A stretch of DNA of 64,000 bases from Streptomyces sp. CB01249 (GCF_001905735.1 NZ_LISW01000005.1:275969-339968), one strand, 5' to 3'; shown: positions 51,156 through 59,495, numbered from the stretch's first letter. The notes: a model not told the origin generated them from the sequence alone. Program-made: numbers and translations.

Positions 51156-52205
51156 TTAGGCGAGCCCGGCCCGCTCCAGCGCGTCCGTGCCGGCCCGGAG
51201 CGCGGCGATCCGCTCGTCGAGCGTGAAGCCGGCCGGGGCCAGGGTCAGGGTCGTGACCCCCACCTCCGCGTACGCCTGCATGCGCTCGGCGATCCGGTCC
51301 ACGGAGCCGAGCAGCGTGGTCTGGTCGATCAGCTGGTGCGGTACGGCGGCCGCCGCGCCGCTCTTGTCGCCGGAGAGGTACTTCTCCTGGATCTCGGCGG
51401 CCTCCTTCTCGTACCCCATGCGCTGCGCGAGCCGGTTGTAGAAGTTCTGCTTGGCGCTGCCCATGCCGCCGACGTACAGCGCGGTGTAGGGGCGGAACAT
51501 GTCCGCGAGGCCGGGGATGTCGTCGCCGACGGCGAGCGGGACGGTCGGGCAGACGTCGAAGCCCTCCATCGTCTTCCCGGCCTTCTCCCGGCCGGCCCGC
51601 AGGTGGCTGATCGCGGTCTCCTCCAGGTGCTCGGCCGAGGGGAAGATCAGCAGGGCGCCGTCGGCGATCTCGCCGGTCTGCTCCAGGTTCTTCGGGCCGA
51701 TCGCGGCGATGTAGAGCGGAATGTGCTCGCGCTGCGGGTGCACGGTCAGCTTGAGCGGCTTGCCCGGTCCGTCCGGCAGCGGGAGCGTCCAGTGCTCCCC
51801 CTCGTACGAAAGGCGCTCGCGGGTCATCGCCTTGCGGACGATGTCCACGTACTCCCGGGTGCGGGCCAGTGGCTTGTCGAACTTGACGCCGTACCAGCCC
51901 TCGGAGACCTGCGGGCCCGACACGCCGAGGCCGAGCCGGAAGCGGCCGCCGGACAGGGAGTCGAGCGTGGCCGCCGTCATGGCCGCCATCGCGGGCTGGC
52001 GCGCCGGGATCTGGAGGATGGCCGAGCCGACGTCGATGGACTCCGTCTGCGCGGCCACCCAGGCCAGCACGGTCGGCGCGTCGGAGCCGTACGCCTCGGC
52101 CGCCCAGCAGACGTCGTAGCCGAGCCGGTCGGCCTCCTGCGCTACGGCGAGGTTGTCGCCGTCCATCCCCGCGCCCCAGTAGCCGAGATTGATGCCGAGC
52201 CGCAT
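51156..52205 (-). CDS. LLM-class F420-dependent oxidoreductase
   Basis: A 349-residue luciferase-like monooxygenase-family protein that probably uses F420. It starts MRLGINLGYWGAGMDGDNLAVAQEADRLGYDVCW. VAAQTESIDVGSAILQIPARQP and LGLGVSGPQVSEGWYGV are the conserved turn and loop around the deazaflavin phosphate. The C-terminal half has IYIAAIGPKNLE-like strands (as LYIAAIGPKNLEQTGEIADG). The substrate is unknown. It is divergent from the aldo/keto reductase gene, 106 bases between starts. Confidence 0.92.
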   Translation of the reverse strand: MRLGINLGYWGAGMDGDNLAVAQEADRLGYDVCWAAEAYGSDAPTVLAWVAAQTESIDVGSAILQIPARQPAMAAMTAATLDSLSGGRFRLGLGVSGPQVSEGWYGVKFDKPLARTREYVDIVRKAMTRERLSYEGEHWTLPLPDGPGKPLKLTVHPQREHIPLYIAAIGPKNLEQTGEIADGALLIFPSAEHLEETAISHLRAGREKAGKTMEGFDVCPTVPLAVGDDIPGLADMFRPYTALYVGGMGSAKQNFYNRLAQRMGYEKEAAEIQEKYLSGDKSGAAAAVPHQLIDQTTLLGSVDRIAERMQAYAEVGVTTLTLAPAGFTLDERIAALRAGTDALERAGLA

Positions 52206-52311
52206 AGCCGAACCCCTTACCGATCAGTAACGTCCCTGAGTTCCGGACTCTAGCGCGCGGGAAGTTGATCCGGCAGGGGGCCGCCCCACGCCGGTTGTAA
52301 TCTCAGCGCCC

Positions 52312-53295
52312 ATGGAGCAGAGGCATCTGGGCCGCACCGGCCTTCGTGTGTCCAGGATCGGGCTCGGCACCCTCACCTGGGGCCGGGACACCGACGAGCA
52401 CGACGCTGCCGAGCAGCTGAAGGTGTTCTGGGAGGCGGGCGGCACGCTGGTCGACACGGCCGATGTGTACGGCGGCGGCGAGGCCGAGTACCTGCTCGGG
52501 CGGCTGGTGGACGGCCTGGTGCCCCGGCGCGACCTGGTCATCGCGACCAAGGCGGGCAGCGTCGCCGACCCCTACCGCAGGGTCGACGCCTCGCGCGGAC
52601 ACCTGCTGGCGGCCCTCGACGCCTCGCTGAGCCGCCTCGGCACGGATTACGTGGACCTGTGGCAGCTCCACGCGTTCGACCCGGACACCCCGCTGGAGGA
52701 GACGCTCCAGGCGCTGGACCTCGCGGTGTCCTCCGGGCGCGCCCGCTATGCCGGGGTGTCCGGCTTCTGCGGCTGGCAGCTCGCGAAGGCGGCCACCTGG
52801 CAGCTCGCCGCGCCCGGGGCGCGGACCCGGCTGGCGGCGACGCAGATGGAGTACTCGCTGCTCCAGCGCGGCGTGGAGCGCGAGGTGCTGCCCGCCGCGC
52901 TCGACCTCGGCGTCGGGCTGCTGCCCTCCTCGCCGCTGGGCCGGGGCGTGCTGACCGGCAAGTACCGCACGGGCACACCGTCCGACTCGCGCGGCGCGTC
53001 CGAGCTGCTGGCGCCCTTCGTGGAGCCGTATCTGGACGAGGCGGCGGGCCGCATCGTGGACGCGGTGTCGACCGCCGCCGACGGGCTGGCCACCACGCCC
53101 GCGCAGGTCGCGCTGGCCTGGGTCCGGGACCGGCCCGGCGTCGCGGCCCCGATCGTCGGCGCGCGCAACGCGCAGCAGCTGACGGAGGCGTTGTCAGTGG
53201 AGACGCTTAGTCTTCCTGACGAGATCTGCCAGGCGCTGGACGATGTGTCGGCGCCCGTGCACCGCTATCCCGACCAGGACTGGAGCACGCTGTGA
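52312..53295 (+). CDS. Aldo/keto reductase
   Basis: A 327-residue NADPH-dependent oxidoreductase. MEQRHLGRTGLRVSRIGLGTLTWG opens the barrel, and LVDTADVYGGGEAEYLLG holds the catalytic Asp and Tyr. RDLVIATKAG provides the Lys; YVDLWQLHAFDPDTPLEETL holds the His. The C-terminal AAPIVGARNAQQLTEAL binds the nucleotide phosphate. The substrate is unknown. Its stop overlaps the GTG start of the RecD-like gene by 4 bases, so the two are translationally coupled even though their products seem unrelated. Confidence 0.93.
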   Translation: MEQRHLGRTGLRVSRIGLGTLTWGRDTDEHDAAEQLKVFWEAGGTLVDTADVYGGGEAEYLLGRLVDGLVPRRDLVIATKAGSVADPYRRVDASRGHLLAALDASLSRLGTDYVDLWQLHAFDPDTPLEETLQALDLAVSSGRARYAGVSGFCGWQLAKAATWQLAAPGARTRLAATQMEYSLLQRGVEREVLPAALDLGVGLLPSSPLGRGVLTGKYRTGTPSDSRGASELLAPFVEPYLDEAAGRIVDAVSTAADGLATTPAQVALAWVRDRPGVAAPIVGARNAQQLTEALSVETLSLPDEICQALDDVSAPVHRYPDQDWSTL

Positions 53296-55442
53296 CCGCG
53301 CTACCCCGGGGCGAATCCCCCGGCTCCCCGGCCACCGAGGACGACACCGTCGCCGTCCCGGACGATCCGGGCCCTGCCGGTGCCGCTGACGCGGCGAGCG
53401 AGGCGGAGCCCGGCACCGAAGGCGCCCCCGCGCTTTCCGAGGCCGAGGCCGAGATCGCCGCTCAGCGGGAGCTGCGGGAGCGGATCGAGAAGCGGAAGGC
53501 CGAGAAGGACGGGCCCATCGAGGCCGGGGGGAAGCTGAGCGGAACCGCCGCCGATCTGCTGGCGGCCGTCCGGGCCGTGGAGGGCGGGCAGAAGCCCGCC
53601 ACGGCGTTCTACGACTCGCCCGCACCGACGCCCGCCCGCCGAACGTCGGCCCCCGCCCCGGCCCCGGCACGGGAACAGGCCCCCGCGCCCCGGGCCGCCT
53701 CGCCCGAGAGCGTCGCCTCCGTGGCGGCCGTGCTGTCCGCCGGAGGGGCCCCCGCCGCGCTGGGCGGGCCCGCCGCCGCGCTGCTCGGGGACCGGGCGGC
53801 CGAGCTCCTGCGCGAGGACCCCTGGCAGCTGCTGGCCCTGCCCGGCGTCGGGCCCGAGCAGGCGGACGGCTTCGCCCGGACGCTGCTCGGCCCCGCCTGC
53901 GGGCCCGACGACGAGCGCCGCGCCGCCGCCCTGACCGGCTGGGTCCTGGAGCAGGCCGCGCTCCGGGGCCACACCGCGCTGGACGCGGACCGGGTGCGCG
54001 AGGCGCTGGCCGGCCGGGGCGTGAGCGACCCCGAGGCGGCCGTGCAGCACGCCGTCGCGGAGGGCGTCGTGCTGGTCTTCCAGGACGGCCCGGAGGAGCA
54101 GGAGGAGCAGGTGGAGCAGGAACAGGGCGACGAGGAGGCGGCCGAGGCCGCCCCGCCGGGCCCCGTGCTCCTCGGCCTCGACCGGTACGCGCTGGCGGAG
54201 GAGAGCCTGGCCGACGGGCTGGCCCGGCTGGTCAACGGCGGCGACAAGGAGGCGGACTGGTCGGAGGCGGCCGCCGCCGCGCCCTCCCCGTCGGCCGCCG
54301 AGCTGATCCGCGCGACCGCCTCCCACGGCCTCGTCGCGCACACGGGCGGCGAGGCGGCCCGGGCCGAGCCCGCCGCCCTGATCGCCGCCGCCCGGGGGCT
54401 CGGCCTGCGCGCCCTGGGCGCCGCGCACAGCGTGGACGGCCGTCGGCGGCTCGCCCAGGACACCGGCGCCCCGGAGGCGGCCGTCACGCTCGCCGGGCTG
54501 CTGTCGGGTGCCGAGGGGCCGGGGCGGGACGAGGAGGGGGCGCTCGCGCTCGACCTGCTCGTCGTGCTGGACGCGCCCCAGCTGGACGTGGAGACCGGCG
54601 CGATGCTGGTGGAGTCCCTGGGCGACGGCGTCCGCCTGGTCCTCAGCGGCGACCCGGGCGTGCTGGGCTCGGCGGGCGCCGGGCAGGTGTTCGCCGATGT
54701 GCTGGCCGCCCGCGCCTGCCCCCGCGTCTCCTCCCGCACCCCGGACCCGGGCCCGGTCGGCGAGCTGGTCTCGGGCATCGGCATCGGTGAGCTGAACCAG
54801 GTGGAGGCGCCGGGCAAGGAGGTCGTCATCGTCCCGGTCCGGGACGCGGGCGAGGCGGTCCACCGCACGGTGCAGCTCGTCGCCGACTCGGTGCCGCGCG
54901 CCCTCGGGGTGCCGTCCGAGGACACCCAGGTCATCACGGTGGGCCACGGCGGCGCCGCGGGCACCCGGGTGCTGAACGAGGCCCTGAAGCAGCGGCTCAA
55001 CCCGGGCCCCGGCCGCTTCGGCGGGTTCGACCCGGGCGACCGGGTCGCGCATGTCCCGGCGCCGGGGCGGACGGTGCCCGGCGTGGTCGTCTCGGCCGAC
55101 GCGGAGGGGCTGCACCTGGACTGTGCGGGGACCCCCGTCGTCGTACCGCAGGACCGGGTGGCGGACTCCGTGCGCCACGCGTGGGCGCTCAGTGCCCATC
55201 AGGCGGCCGGGATGCGGTGGCCGGCGGCCGTCGTGGTGCTGCCGGGCGACGCGGCGCGCGGGCTGAGCCGGCCGTGGGTCTATACCGCGTTCGGCCGGGG
55301 CGAGCGCCATCTCTCCGTGGTGCACGGCGTCGACCAGGCCCTGCCGCGCGCGGTGGCCGAGGTGCCCGCCCAGGAGCGCAGTACGCGCCTGCGGGCCCTG
55401 CTGGAGGCGTCCCAGGAGGCCCAGGAGCCCGTGGAGCGGTGA
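53292..55442 (+). CDS. RecD2-like protein with degenerate ATPase motifs
   Basis: A 716-residue protein. The first 140 residues are low-complexity. A helix-hairpin-helix stretch (DPWQLLALPGVGPEQADGF, about 176-194) matches the RecD2 N-terminal region. Where RecD2 has the P-loop, this protein reads VAHTGGEAARAEPAAL (about 348-363) with no GKT. The Walker B place is LLVVLDAPQLD (about 422-432), Asp-Ala instead of Asp-Glu. SGDPGVLGSAGAGQVFADVL and the motif VI region ALSAHQAAGMRWPAAVVVL keep the helicase shape. It is thus probably an inactive relative of a DNA helicase that may bind DNA or a partner. It is annotated simply as a helix-hairpin-helix protein in relatives. GTG start, coupled to the upstream gene. 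Confidence 0.75.
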   Translation: MTALPRGESPGSPATEDDTVAVPDDPGPAGAADAASEAEPGTEGAPALSEAEAEIAAQRELRERIEKRKAEKDGPIEAGGKLSGTAADLLAAVRAVEGGQKPATAFYDSPAPTPARRTSAPAPAPAREQAPAPRAASPESVASVAAVLSAGGAPAALGGPAAALLGDRAAELLREDPWQLLALPGVGPEQADGFARTLLGPACGPDDERRAAALTGWVLEQAALRGHTALDADRVREALAGRGVSDPEAAVQHAVAEGVVLVFQDGPEEQEEQVEQEQGDEEAAEAAPPGPVLLGLDRYALAEESLADGLARLVNGGDKEADWSEAAAAAPSPSAAELIRATASHGLVAHTGGEAARAEPAALIAAARGLGLRALGAAHSVDGRRRLAQDTGAPEAAVTLAGLLSGAEGPGRDEEGALALDLLVVLDAPQLDVETGAMLVESLGDGVRLVLSGDPGVLGSAGAGQVFADVLAARACPRVSSRTPDPGPVGELVSGIGIGELNQVEAPGKEVVIVPVRDAGEAVHRTVQLVADSVPRALGVPSEDTQVITVGHGGAAGTRVLNEALKQRLNPGPGRFGGFDPGDRVAHVPAPGRTVPGVVVSADAEGLHLDCAGTPVVVPQDRVADSVRHAWALSAHQAAGMRWPAAVVVLPGDAARGLSRPWVYTAFGRGERHLSVVHGVDQALPRAVAEVPAQERSTRLRALLEASQEAQEPVER

Positions 55443-55450
55443 GACGGGCC

Positions 55451-55497
55451 CCGGAGGGCCCCCGCGTACGCCTGGCGCGTTCGCGGGGGCCCTCCGG
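55451..55497. terminator. Terminator after the RecD2-like gene
   Basis: Perfect 16-base arms at 55451-55466 (CCGGAGGGCCCCCGCG) and 55482-55497, with a 15-base loop. It lies between converging genes, so it may act in both directions. Confidence 0.85.
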
Positions 55498-55527
55498 TCG
55501 TTCCTGGCGGGGTTCCGGTCCAGCCGG

Positions 55528-56184
55528 TCAGCCGGCGGGGTGCCCCGGTCCCTCCGCTTCGTCGTCGAGGTCGTCGTCGAAGACCGCGCTGACGTCGAAG
55601 CGGCAGACCACCAGCTCGGGGTCGGCGTCGTCGAACGGGGCGGCCAGCCACTCCCCCGGTTCGGGAAGTTCGTCCGCCGCCGCGACCCAGAGCGTGGAGT
55701 CGCCCTCCTCCAGGCCGAACTCCGTGTGCCGGGAGGCGATCTCGTCCGCCTCGTACTCCCCGAAGAGCACGCCGAGGGCCGCGTGCACGCTGGTGCCGAC
55801 GACCGCCGCCCCGGCGTCCTCCCGCTCGTCCGGGTCGGCGTCGGCGAGGCGCTGGGCCTGGGCCAGCAGCCGCTGGGGTTCCACCACCGCGTAGTCGCGG
55901 CGGATCAGCACGCTGAGCGCGTGCGGCTCGTCGGGTCCGTTGTAGGGCGGCAGGGCGTCCTGCTCCCCCGGGATCTCGAACGGGGTGACCTCGTCGTGGC
56001 GGTCGTAGAGGAGTTCGTCGTAGACCTCGGCGGCGGCGGCCAGTGCGTTGAACGCGTCGTAGACAGCGGGATCATCGTCCCCCGACCGGCGTTCGACCGC
56101 CGCGAGGTGGTGGTCGATCGCGGCTTTGACCGCATCGGCGGCGGCGCGTACCTCGGCAGCGGTGGGCTGCGCAGCATCAGACAT
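55528..56184 (-). CDS. Conserved hypothetical protein, acidic
   Basis: A 218-residue acidic protein that I do not recognise. The start is the ATG at 56184 (MSDAAQPTAAEVRAAADAVKAAIDHHL). The N-terminal half is helical (AVYDAFNALAAAAEVYDELLYDRHDEVTPFE). The second half has LSVLIRRDYAVVEPQRLLAQAQRLADADP and VHAALGVLFGEYEADEIASRHTEFGLEEG. The tail is Asp/Glu rich. No signal peptide or membrane span. It is divergent from the DUF5703 gene (47 bases between starts). Probably a soluble protein kept in Streptomyces. Confidence 0.7.
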   Translation of the reverse strand: MSDAAQPTAAEVRAAADAVKAAIDHHLAAVERRSGDDDPAVYDAFNALAAAAEVYDELLYDRHDEVTPFEIPGEQDALPPYNGPDEPHALSVLIRRDYAVVEPQRLLAQAQRLADADPDEREDAGAAVVGTSVHAALGVLFGEYEADEIASRHTEFGLEEGDSTLWVAAADELPEPGEWLAAPFDDADPELVVCRFDVSAVFDDDLDDEAEGPGHPAG

Positions 56185-56231
56185 GGGGCAGACGCTATCC
56201 GTACCGGGGCCTTGCCCGCACAATGGATTCG

Positions 56232-56420
56232 ATGCCGGAATACGAATTTGTCGATGTGTACGTGCCACGCGGGGTGTCCCGGAAGGACACGGCCCGCCTG
56301 TTGACCGACCATGCCGAGTACGGGCACTGGGAGCTGGACCGTCTGACGCTGCGCCGGGACGGCAGCCGCCGCGTGCGGCTGCGCCGCCGGATCATCCGTC
56401 AGCTACGGGCCACATGGTGA
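56232..56420 (+). CDS. DUF5703 family small protein
   Basis: A 62-residue basic protein, MPEYEFVDVYVPRGVSRKDTARLLTDHAEYGHWELDRL split at about residue 20 between a beta strand and a helix, ending in RRRIIRQLRATW. The family is DUF5703, found in actinobacteria, function unknown. An ATG three codons earlier (56223) is in frame; the later one gives the usual N-terminus. The Arg-rich end (RRVRLRRRIIRQ) may bind nucleic acid. A strong hairpin follows. Confidence 0.8.
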   Translation: MPEYEFVDVYVPRGVSRKDTARLLTDHAEYGHWELDRLTLRRDGSRRVRLRRRIIRQLRATW

Positions 56421-56455
56421 GCCGGAAGGACCGGCCGCAGAACGTCCGAGCACGC

Positions 56456-56487
56456 GAAACGGGCCCCGCGGTCGCGGGGCCCGTTTC
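56456..56487. terminator. Terminator between DUF5703 and chaplin genes
   Basis: GAAACGGGCCCCGCG (56456-56470) and CGCGGGGCCCGTTTC (56473-56487), a perfect 15-bp stem, followed by a T-rich stretch on the plus strand and A-rich start for the minus. Suited to both converging genes. Confidence 0.9.
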
Positions 56488-56520
56488 CTTCTCTGCGTGC
56501 TCGCCGGTGCGGCGCTGCCG

Positions 56521-57282
56521 TCAGGCGGCGGCCTTCGCGCGGCGGTAGAGCACCGTGCCCGCGCCGGCCAGCAGCATGCCCGCGCTCGCCGGAATGAGCA
56601 GGTCGAGCCCGCCCGCTCCGGTGTGGGCGAGCTGCGGCGCCTCCGGCACGGTCTGCGGCTCCGGCGTGTTCGGAGTGGGCTTCTCGGGCGTCGGCGGCGT
56701 GACGTGGTGGACCGGAGGAGGCTCCGGAACGTCGACCGGCGGCGTGCTCTCGTTCTCGCACTCGTTGCCGAACGTGGGGTTCAGCAGGCCGACGACGTCG
56801 ATGCTGTTGCCGCAGGCGTTCACGGGAATGTCGATGGGCGCCTGGATCTGGTTGCCCGAGAGCAGACCGGGTGATCCGTGCGTGTACCCCTCCGCGGTGG
56901 CCCCGCCCCCGTTGTCACCGGAGGCCCGGTGCTTGCCGGTTCCCCCCTTCGCCCCCTGACCGCGCTCGACGGCCCGGTTCCCGGCGTGGTTGCCGGACGT
57001 GCCCGACGCGGAGTCGTGCGTGCCGGCGGACGAACCGCCCGAGCCGTTCCGGCAGGAGTTGCCGAAGGTCGGGTTGAGCAGCCCGACGACGTCCACGGAG
57101 TTTCCGCAGACGTTGACCGGCACACTGACCGGAACCTGCACCGAATTCCCTGAAAGCACCCCCGGGGAATTCGAGGCGCCGCCGGACGCTCCCGCGTCGG
57201 CGTGCGCGTAGCCGCCGCCGAGGGCGAGAACGCCACCCGCGGCCGCCATGGTGATCAGGCCTTTTCGCGTGACCTGTCGCAT
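56521..57282 (-). CDS. chpC: Long chaplin with sortase signal (ChpB/ChpC type)
   Basis: A 253-residue cell-wall-anchored surface protein that makes aerial hyphae hydrophobic. A signal peptide (about 1-28) is followed by two chaplin domains: the first near 38-77 (SPGVLSGNSVQVPVSVPVNV, CGNSVDVVGLLNPTFGNSC), the second near 135-175 (CGNSIDVVGLLNPTFGNEC), each with two cysteines. A Pro-rich wall-spanning stretch leads to the sortase motif LAHTG (about 216-220), a hydrophobic span and a basic tail. LAxTG is the class E sortase form used in Streptomyces. The short chaplin gene lies 135 bases upstream; this pairing resembles chpC-chpH. Name inferred from pairing. Confidence 0.93.
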   Translation of the reverse strand: MRQVTRKGLITMAAAGGVLALGGGYAHADAGASGGASNSPGVLSGNSVQVPVSVPVNVCGNSVDVVGLLNPTFGNSCRNGSGGSSAGTHDSASGTSGNHAGNRAVERGQGAKGGTGKHRASGDNGGGATAEGYTHGSPGLLSGNQIQAPIDIPVNACGNSIDVVGLLNPTFGNECENESTPPVDVPEPPPVHHVTPPTPEKPTPNTPEPQTVPEAPQLAHTGAGGLDLLIPASAGMLLAGAGTVLYRRAKAAA

Positions 57283-57348
57283 AGGTGTTTCCTGCCTTCT
57301 ACCTTCCGGAGTACCCCCGGACTACCGTGCGGAGGCAAAGGACCCGAC

Positions 57349-57381
57349 GGCCCCGGAGCGCATGGAGTGCGGTCCGGGGCC
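57349..57381 (-). terminator. Terminator after the short chaplin gene
   Basis: GGCCCCGGA (57349-57357) and TCCGGGGCC (57373-57381) pair over a 15-base loop, 36 bases after the stop. It separates the two chaplin genes. Confidence 0.6.
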
Positions 57382-57417
57382 GAGCGGGCTCAAACCCTTA
57401 CGGGTTGACGCGCAACG

Positions 57418-57651
57418 TCAGTCGTTGACGCAGACGTTGCCGAAGGCCGGGTTCAGCAGCCCGATCACGTTGATCGTGTTGCCGCACACGTTCACGGGAA
57501 CGTGGACGGGAACCTGGATGACGTTGCCCGAGATGACGCCGGGGCTGCCGATGGCAGCACCCTGGGCGCCCGAGTCGGCGACGGCCATGCCGGCGCCGGC
57601 GAGCACGAGGCCACTGGTGACAGCCGCGGCGGCGGCAATCTTCTTGATCAT
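57418..57651 (-). CDS. chpH: Short chaplin (ChpH type)
   Basis: A 77-residue secreted amyloid-forming surface protein. The start is the ATG at 57651 (MIKKIAAAAAVTSGLVLAGAG) with GGAGG directly upstream, giving a signal peptide of about 25 residues ending ADSGA. The mature part is one chaplin domain: GVISGNVIQVPVHVPVNVCG, then NTINVIGLLNPAFGNVCVND with two cysteines. In Streptomyces such short chaplins assemble into a water-repelling layer and help hyphae break the surface. Length fits ChpE/ChpH; adjacency to a long chaplin favours ChpH. Confidence 0.93.
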   Translation of the reverse strand: MIKKIAAAAAVTSGLVLAGAGMAVADSGAQGAAIGSPGVISGNVIQVPVHVPVNVCGNTINVIGLLNPAFGNVCVND

Positions 57652-57795
57652 GATTCCTCCTAGTTGCCAAAGCGCGGTCCCAGCCGCGGACCGCACCCCC
57701 TGTAACGAGGAGGAAGTAACGGGGCTACGAGGCAAACGCCCCATTCACTCGTTCCGGTTAGAGGCGTACATCCTGGCGATTTACGCCCTCGCGGG

Positions 57796-59130
57796 TCAGC
57801 TGTGGTCGATGAACCGGTCCAGAACGCGGGCGCCGAACTTCAGCCCCTCGACCGGAACGCGCTCGTCCACGCCGTGGAACATGCCCGCGAAGTCGAGCTC
57901 CGGCGGGAGCTTCAGCGGGGCGAAGCCGAAGCAGCGGATGCCCAGGTCGTCGAAGGACTTGGCGTCCGTGCCGCCGGAGAGCATGTACGGCACGGCGCGG
58001 GCAATCGGGTCCTCGGCCTTGAGCGCCGTCTGCATGGCGTCCACGAGGGCGCCGTCGAAGTCGGTCTCCAGCGCCTTGTCGCCGTGCACGTCCTCGCGCC
58101 GGACGCGCGGGCCGAGGATGCGGTCGAGGTCGGCCAGGAACTCCTGCTCGTACCCCGGCAGGAAGCGGCCGTCGACGTGGGCGGTGGCCTGCCCCGGGAT
58201 CACGTTGACCTTGTAGCCGGCGCCGAGCATGGTCGGGGCGGCGGAGTTGCGCAGGGTGGCGCCGACCATCTTGGCGATGCCGCCCAGCTTGGCGAGGGTG
58301 GCCTCCATGTCCTCCGGGTCCAGCGGGGTGCCGAGCGCGTCCGACAGCTCGTCCAGGAAGGACCGCACGGTCTTGGTCACCCGGACCGGCCAGGTGTGCC
58401 GGCCGAGCCGGCCGACCGCCTCGCAGAGCTCGGTGATCGCGTTGTCGTCGTTGGTCATGGAGCCGTGGCCCGCCGTGCCGTCGACGGTCAGGCGCATCCA
58501 GTGCATGCCCTTCTGCGCCGTCTCCACGAGGTACAGCCGCAGGTTCTCGTTGACGGTGAACGAGAAGCCGCCGACCTCGCCGATCGCCTCGTTGACGCCC
58601 TCGAACAGGTCGGGGTGCTTGTCCACGAGGTAGCGCGCGCCGTACGTGCCGCCCGCCTCCTCGTCCGCGAGGAAGGCGAGCACGATGTCGCGCGGGGGCT
58701 TGCGGCCGCTGCGCATGCGCTCGCGCACCACCGCCAGCGTCATCGCGTCCATGTCCTTCATGTCGACCGCGCCCCGGCCCCAGACGCAGCCGTCCGCGAT
58801 CTCCCCGGAGAACGGGTGGTGCGTCCAGTCGTGCGCGTTGGCCGGGACGACGTCGGTGTGGCCGTGGATCAGCAGGGCCGGGCGGGACGGGTCCTCGCCC
58901 TCGATCCGTGCCACGGTCGACGCGCGCCCCTTGTGGGACTCGAAGATCTTCGGTTCGAGCCCGACCTCGGCCAGCTTCTCGGCCACGTACTCGGCGGCCG
59001 CCCGCTCGCCGGGCCCGGAGTGGTCGCCGTAGTTGCTGGTGTCGATCCGGATCAGGTCACGACAGAGGTCCACGACCTCGTTCTCGGCGGTCTCGCCCGA
59101 GCCGCTCCGGGCCGCATTGCTCTCGCTCAC
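57796..59130 (-). CDS. M20/M25/M40 family metallopeptidase
   Basis: A 444-residue zinc-dependent peptidase or deacylase. Zinc and catalytic residues: LLIHGHTDVVP (His, Asp), WGRGAVDMKD (second Asp), FLADEEAGG (Glu-Glu), and the later GTDAKSF and MFHGVDERVP (His). A dimerisation domain lies at about 195-330 (GMHWMRLTVDGTAGHGS). It resembles the ArgE/DapE/CPG2 group and may be an amidohydrolase of acylated amino acids or peptides. The start is the GTG at 59130 (MSESNAARSG) with GAAGGAA upstream; the frame goes on but without conservation. It is 158 bases from the tRNA-Leu gene. Confidence 0.92.
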   Translation of the reverse strand: MSESNAARSGSGETAENEVVDLCRDLIRIDTSNYGDHSGPGERAAAEYVAEKLAEVGLEPKIFESHKGRASTVARIEGEDPSRPALLIHGHTDVVPANAHDWTHHPFSGEIADGCVWGRGAVDMKDMDAMTLAVVRERMRSGRKPPRDIVLAFLADEEAGGTYGARYLVDKHPDLFEGVNEAIGEVGGFSFTVNENLRLYLVETAQKGMHWMRLTVDGTAGHGSMTNDDNAITELCEAVGRLGRHTWPVRVTKTVRSFLDELSDALGTPLDPEDMEATLAKLGGIAKMVGATLRNSAAPTMLGAGYKVNVIPGQATAHVDGRFLPGYEQEFLADLDRILGPRVRREDVHGDKALETDFDGALVDAMQTALKAEDPIARAVPYMLSGGTDAKSFDDLGIRCFGFAPLKLPPELDFAGMFHGVDERVPVEGLKFGARVLDRFIDHS

Positions 59131-59288
59131 GCTGGTTCCTTCCCTGTCGCTGTGGTGCTCCCTCCCATCCTCCATCGCCGGGCCCGCGCACCCAAGGCCC
59201 CCACGGGACCGGGCGTGATCGAGCACCCTCCAATGTTTGCTATGGTTTTCCACGTCGGAACGGGCCAGGCCCGCGAGACAGACACCTT

Positions 59289-59376
59289 GTCCGGGTGGCG
59301 GAATGGCAGACGCGCTAGCTTGAGGTGCTAGTGCCCTTTATCGGGCGTGGGGGTTCAAGTCCCCCCTCGGACACCA
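59289..59376 (+). tRNA. tRNA-Leu (anticodon GAG)
   Basis: An 88-base gene including the encoded CCA end. The acceptor stem is GTCCGGG (59289-59295) with CTCGGAC, one G-U pair. The anticodon stem CTAGC/GCTAG encloses the loop TTGAGGT, giving anticodon GAG (leucine, CUC and CUU). The long variable arm and the T-arm GGGGGTTCAAGTCCCCC fit a type II tRNA. Intrinsic terminator follows at once. Confidence 0.97.
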
Positions 59377-59395
59377 CGGTCAACCGACCAAATGA

Positions 59396-59432
59396 AGCCG
59401 GTCGAAGCGACAGTTTGTCGCTTCGACCGGCT
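59396..59432 (+). terminator. Terminator after tRNA-Leu
   Basis: Perfect 17-base arms AGCCGGTCGAAGCGACA (59396-59412) and TGTCGCTTCGACCGGCT (59416-59432), loop GTT, followed by TTGTTGTTGT, a strong rho-independent terminator. Confidence 0.93.
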
Positions 59433-59450
59433 TTGTTGTTGTGACGTGAT

Positions 59451-59480
59451 CTGGCCCTCTGCGGGTTCGCAGAGGGCCAG
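59451..59480 (-). terminator. Hairpin between tRNA-Leu and the accessory genes
   Basis: CTGGCCCTCTGCG (59451-59463) and CGCAGAGGGCCAG (59468-59480) form a perfect 13-bp stem with the loop GGTT, 15 bases after the stop of the last accessory gene on the minus strand, so it probably ends that transcript. Confidence 0.75.
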
Positions 59481-59495
59481 ATGCGTTTGCGCTGC

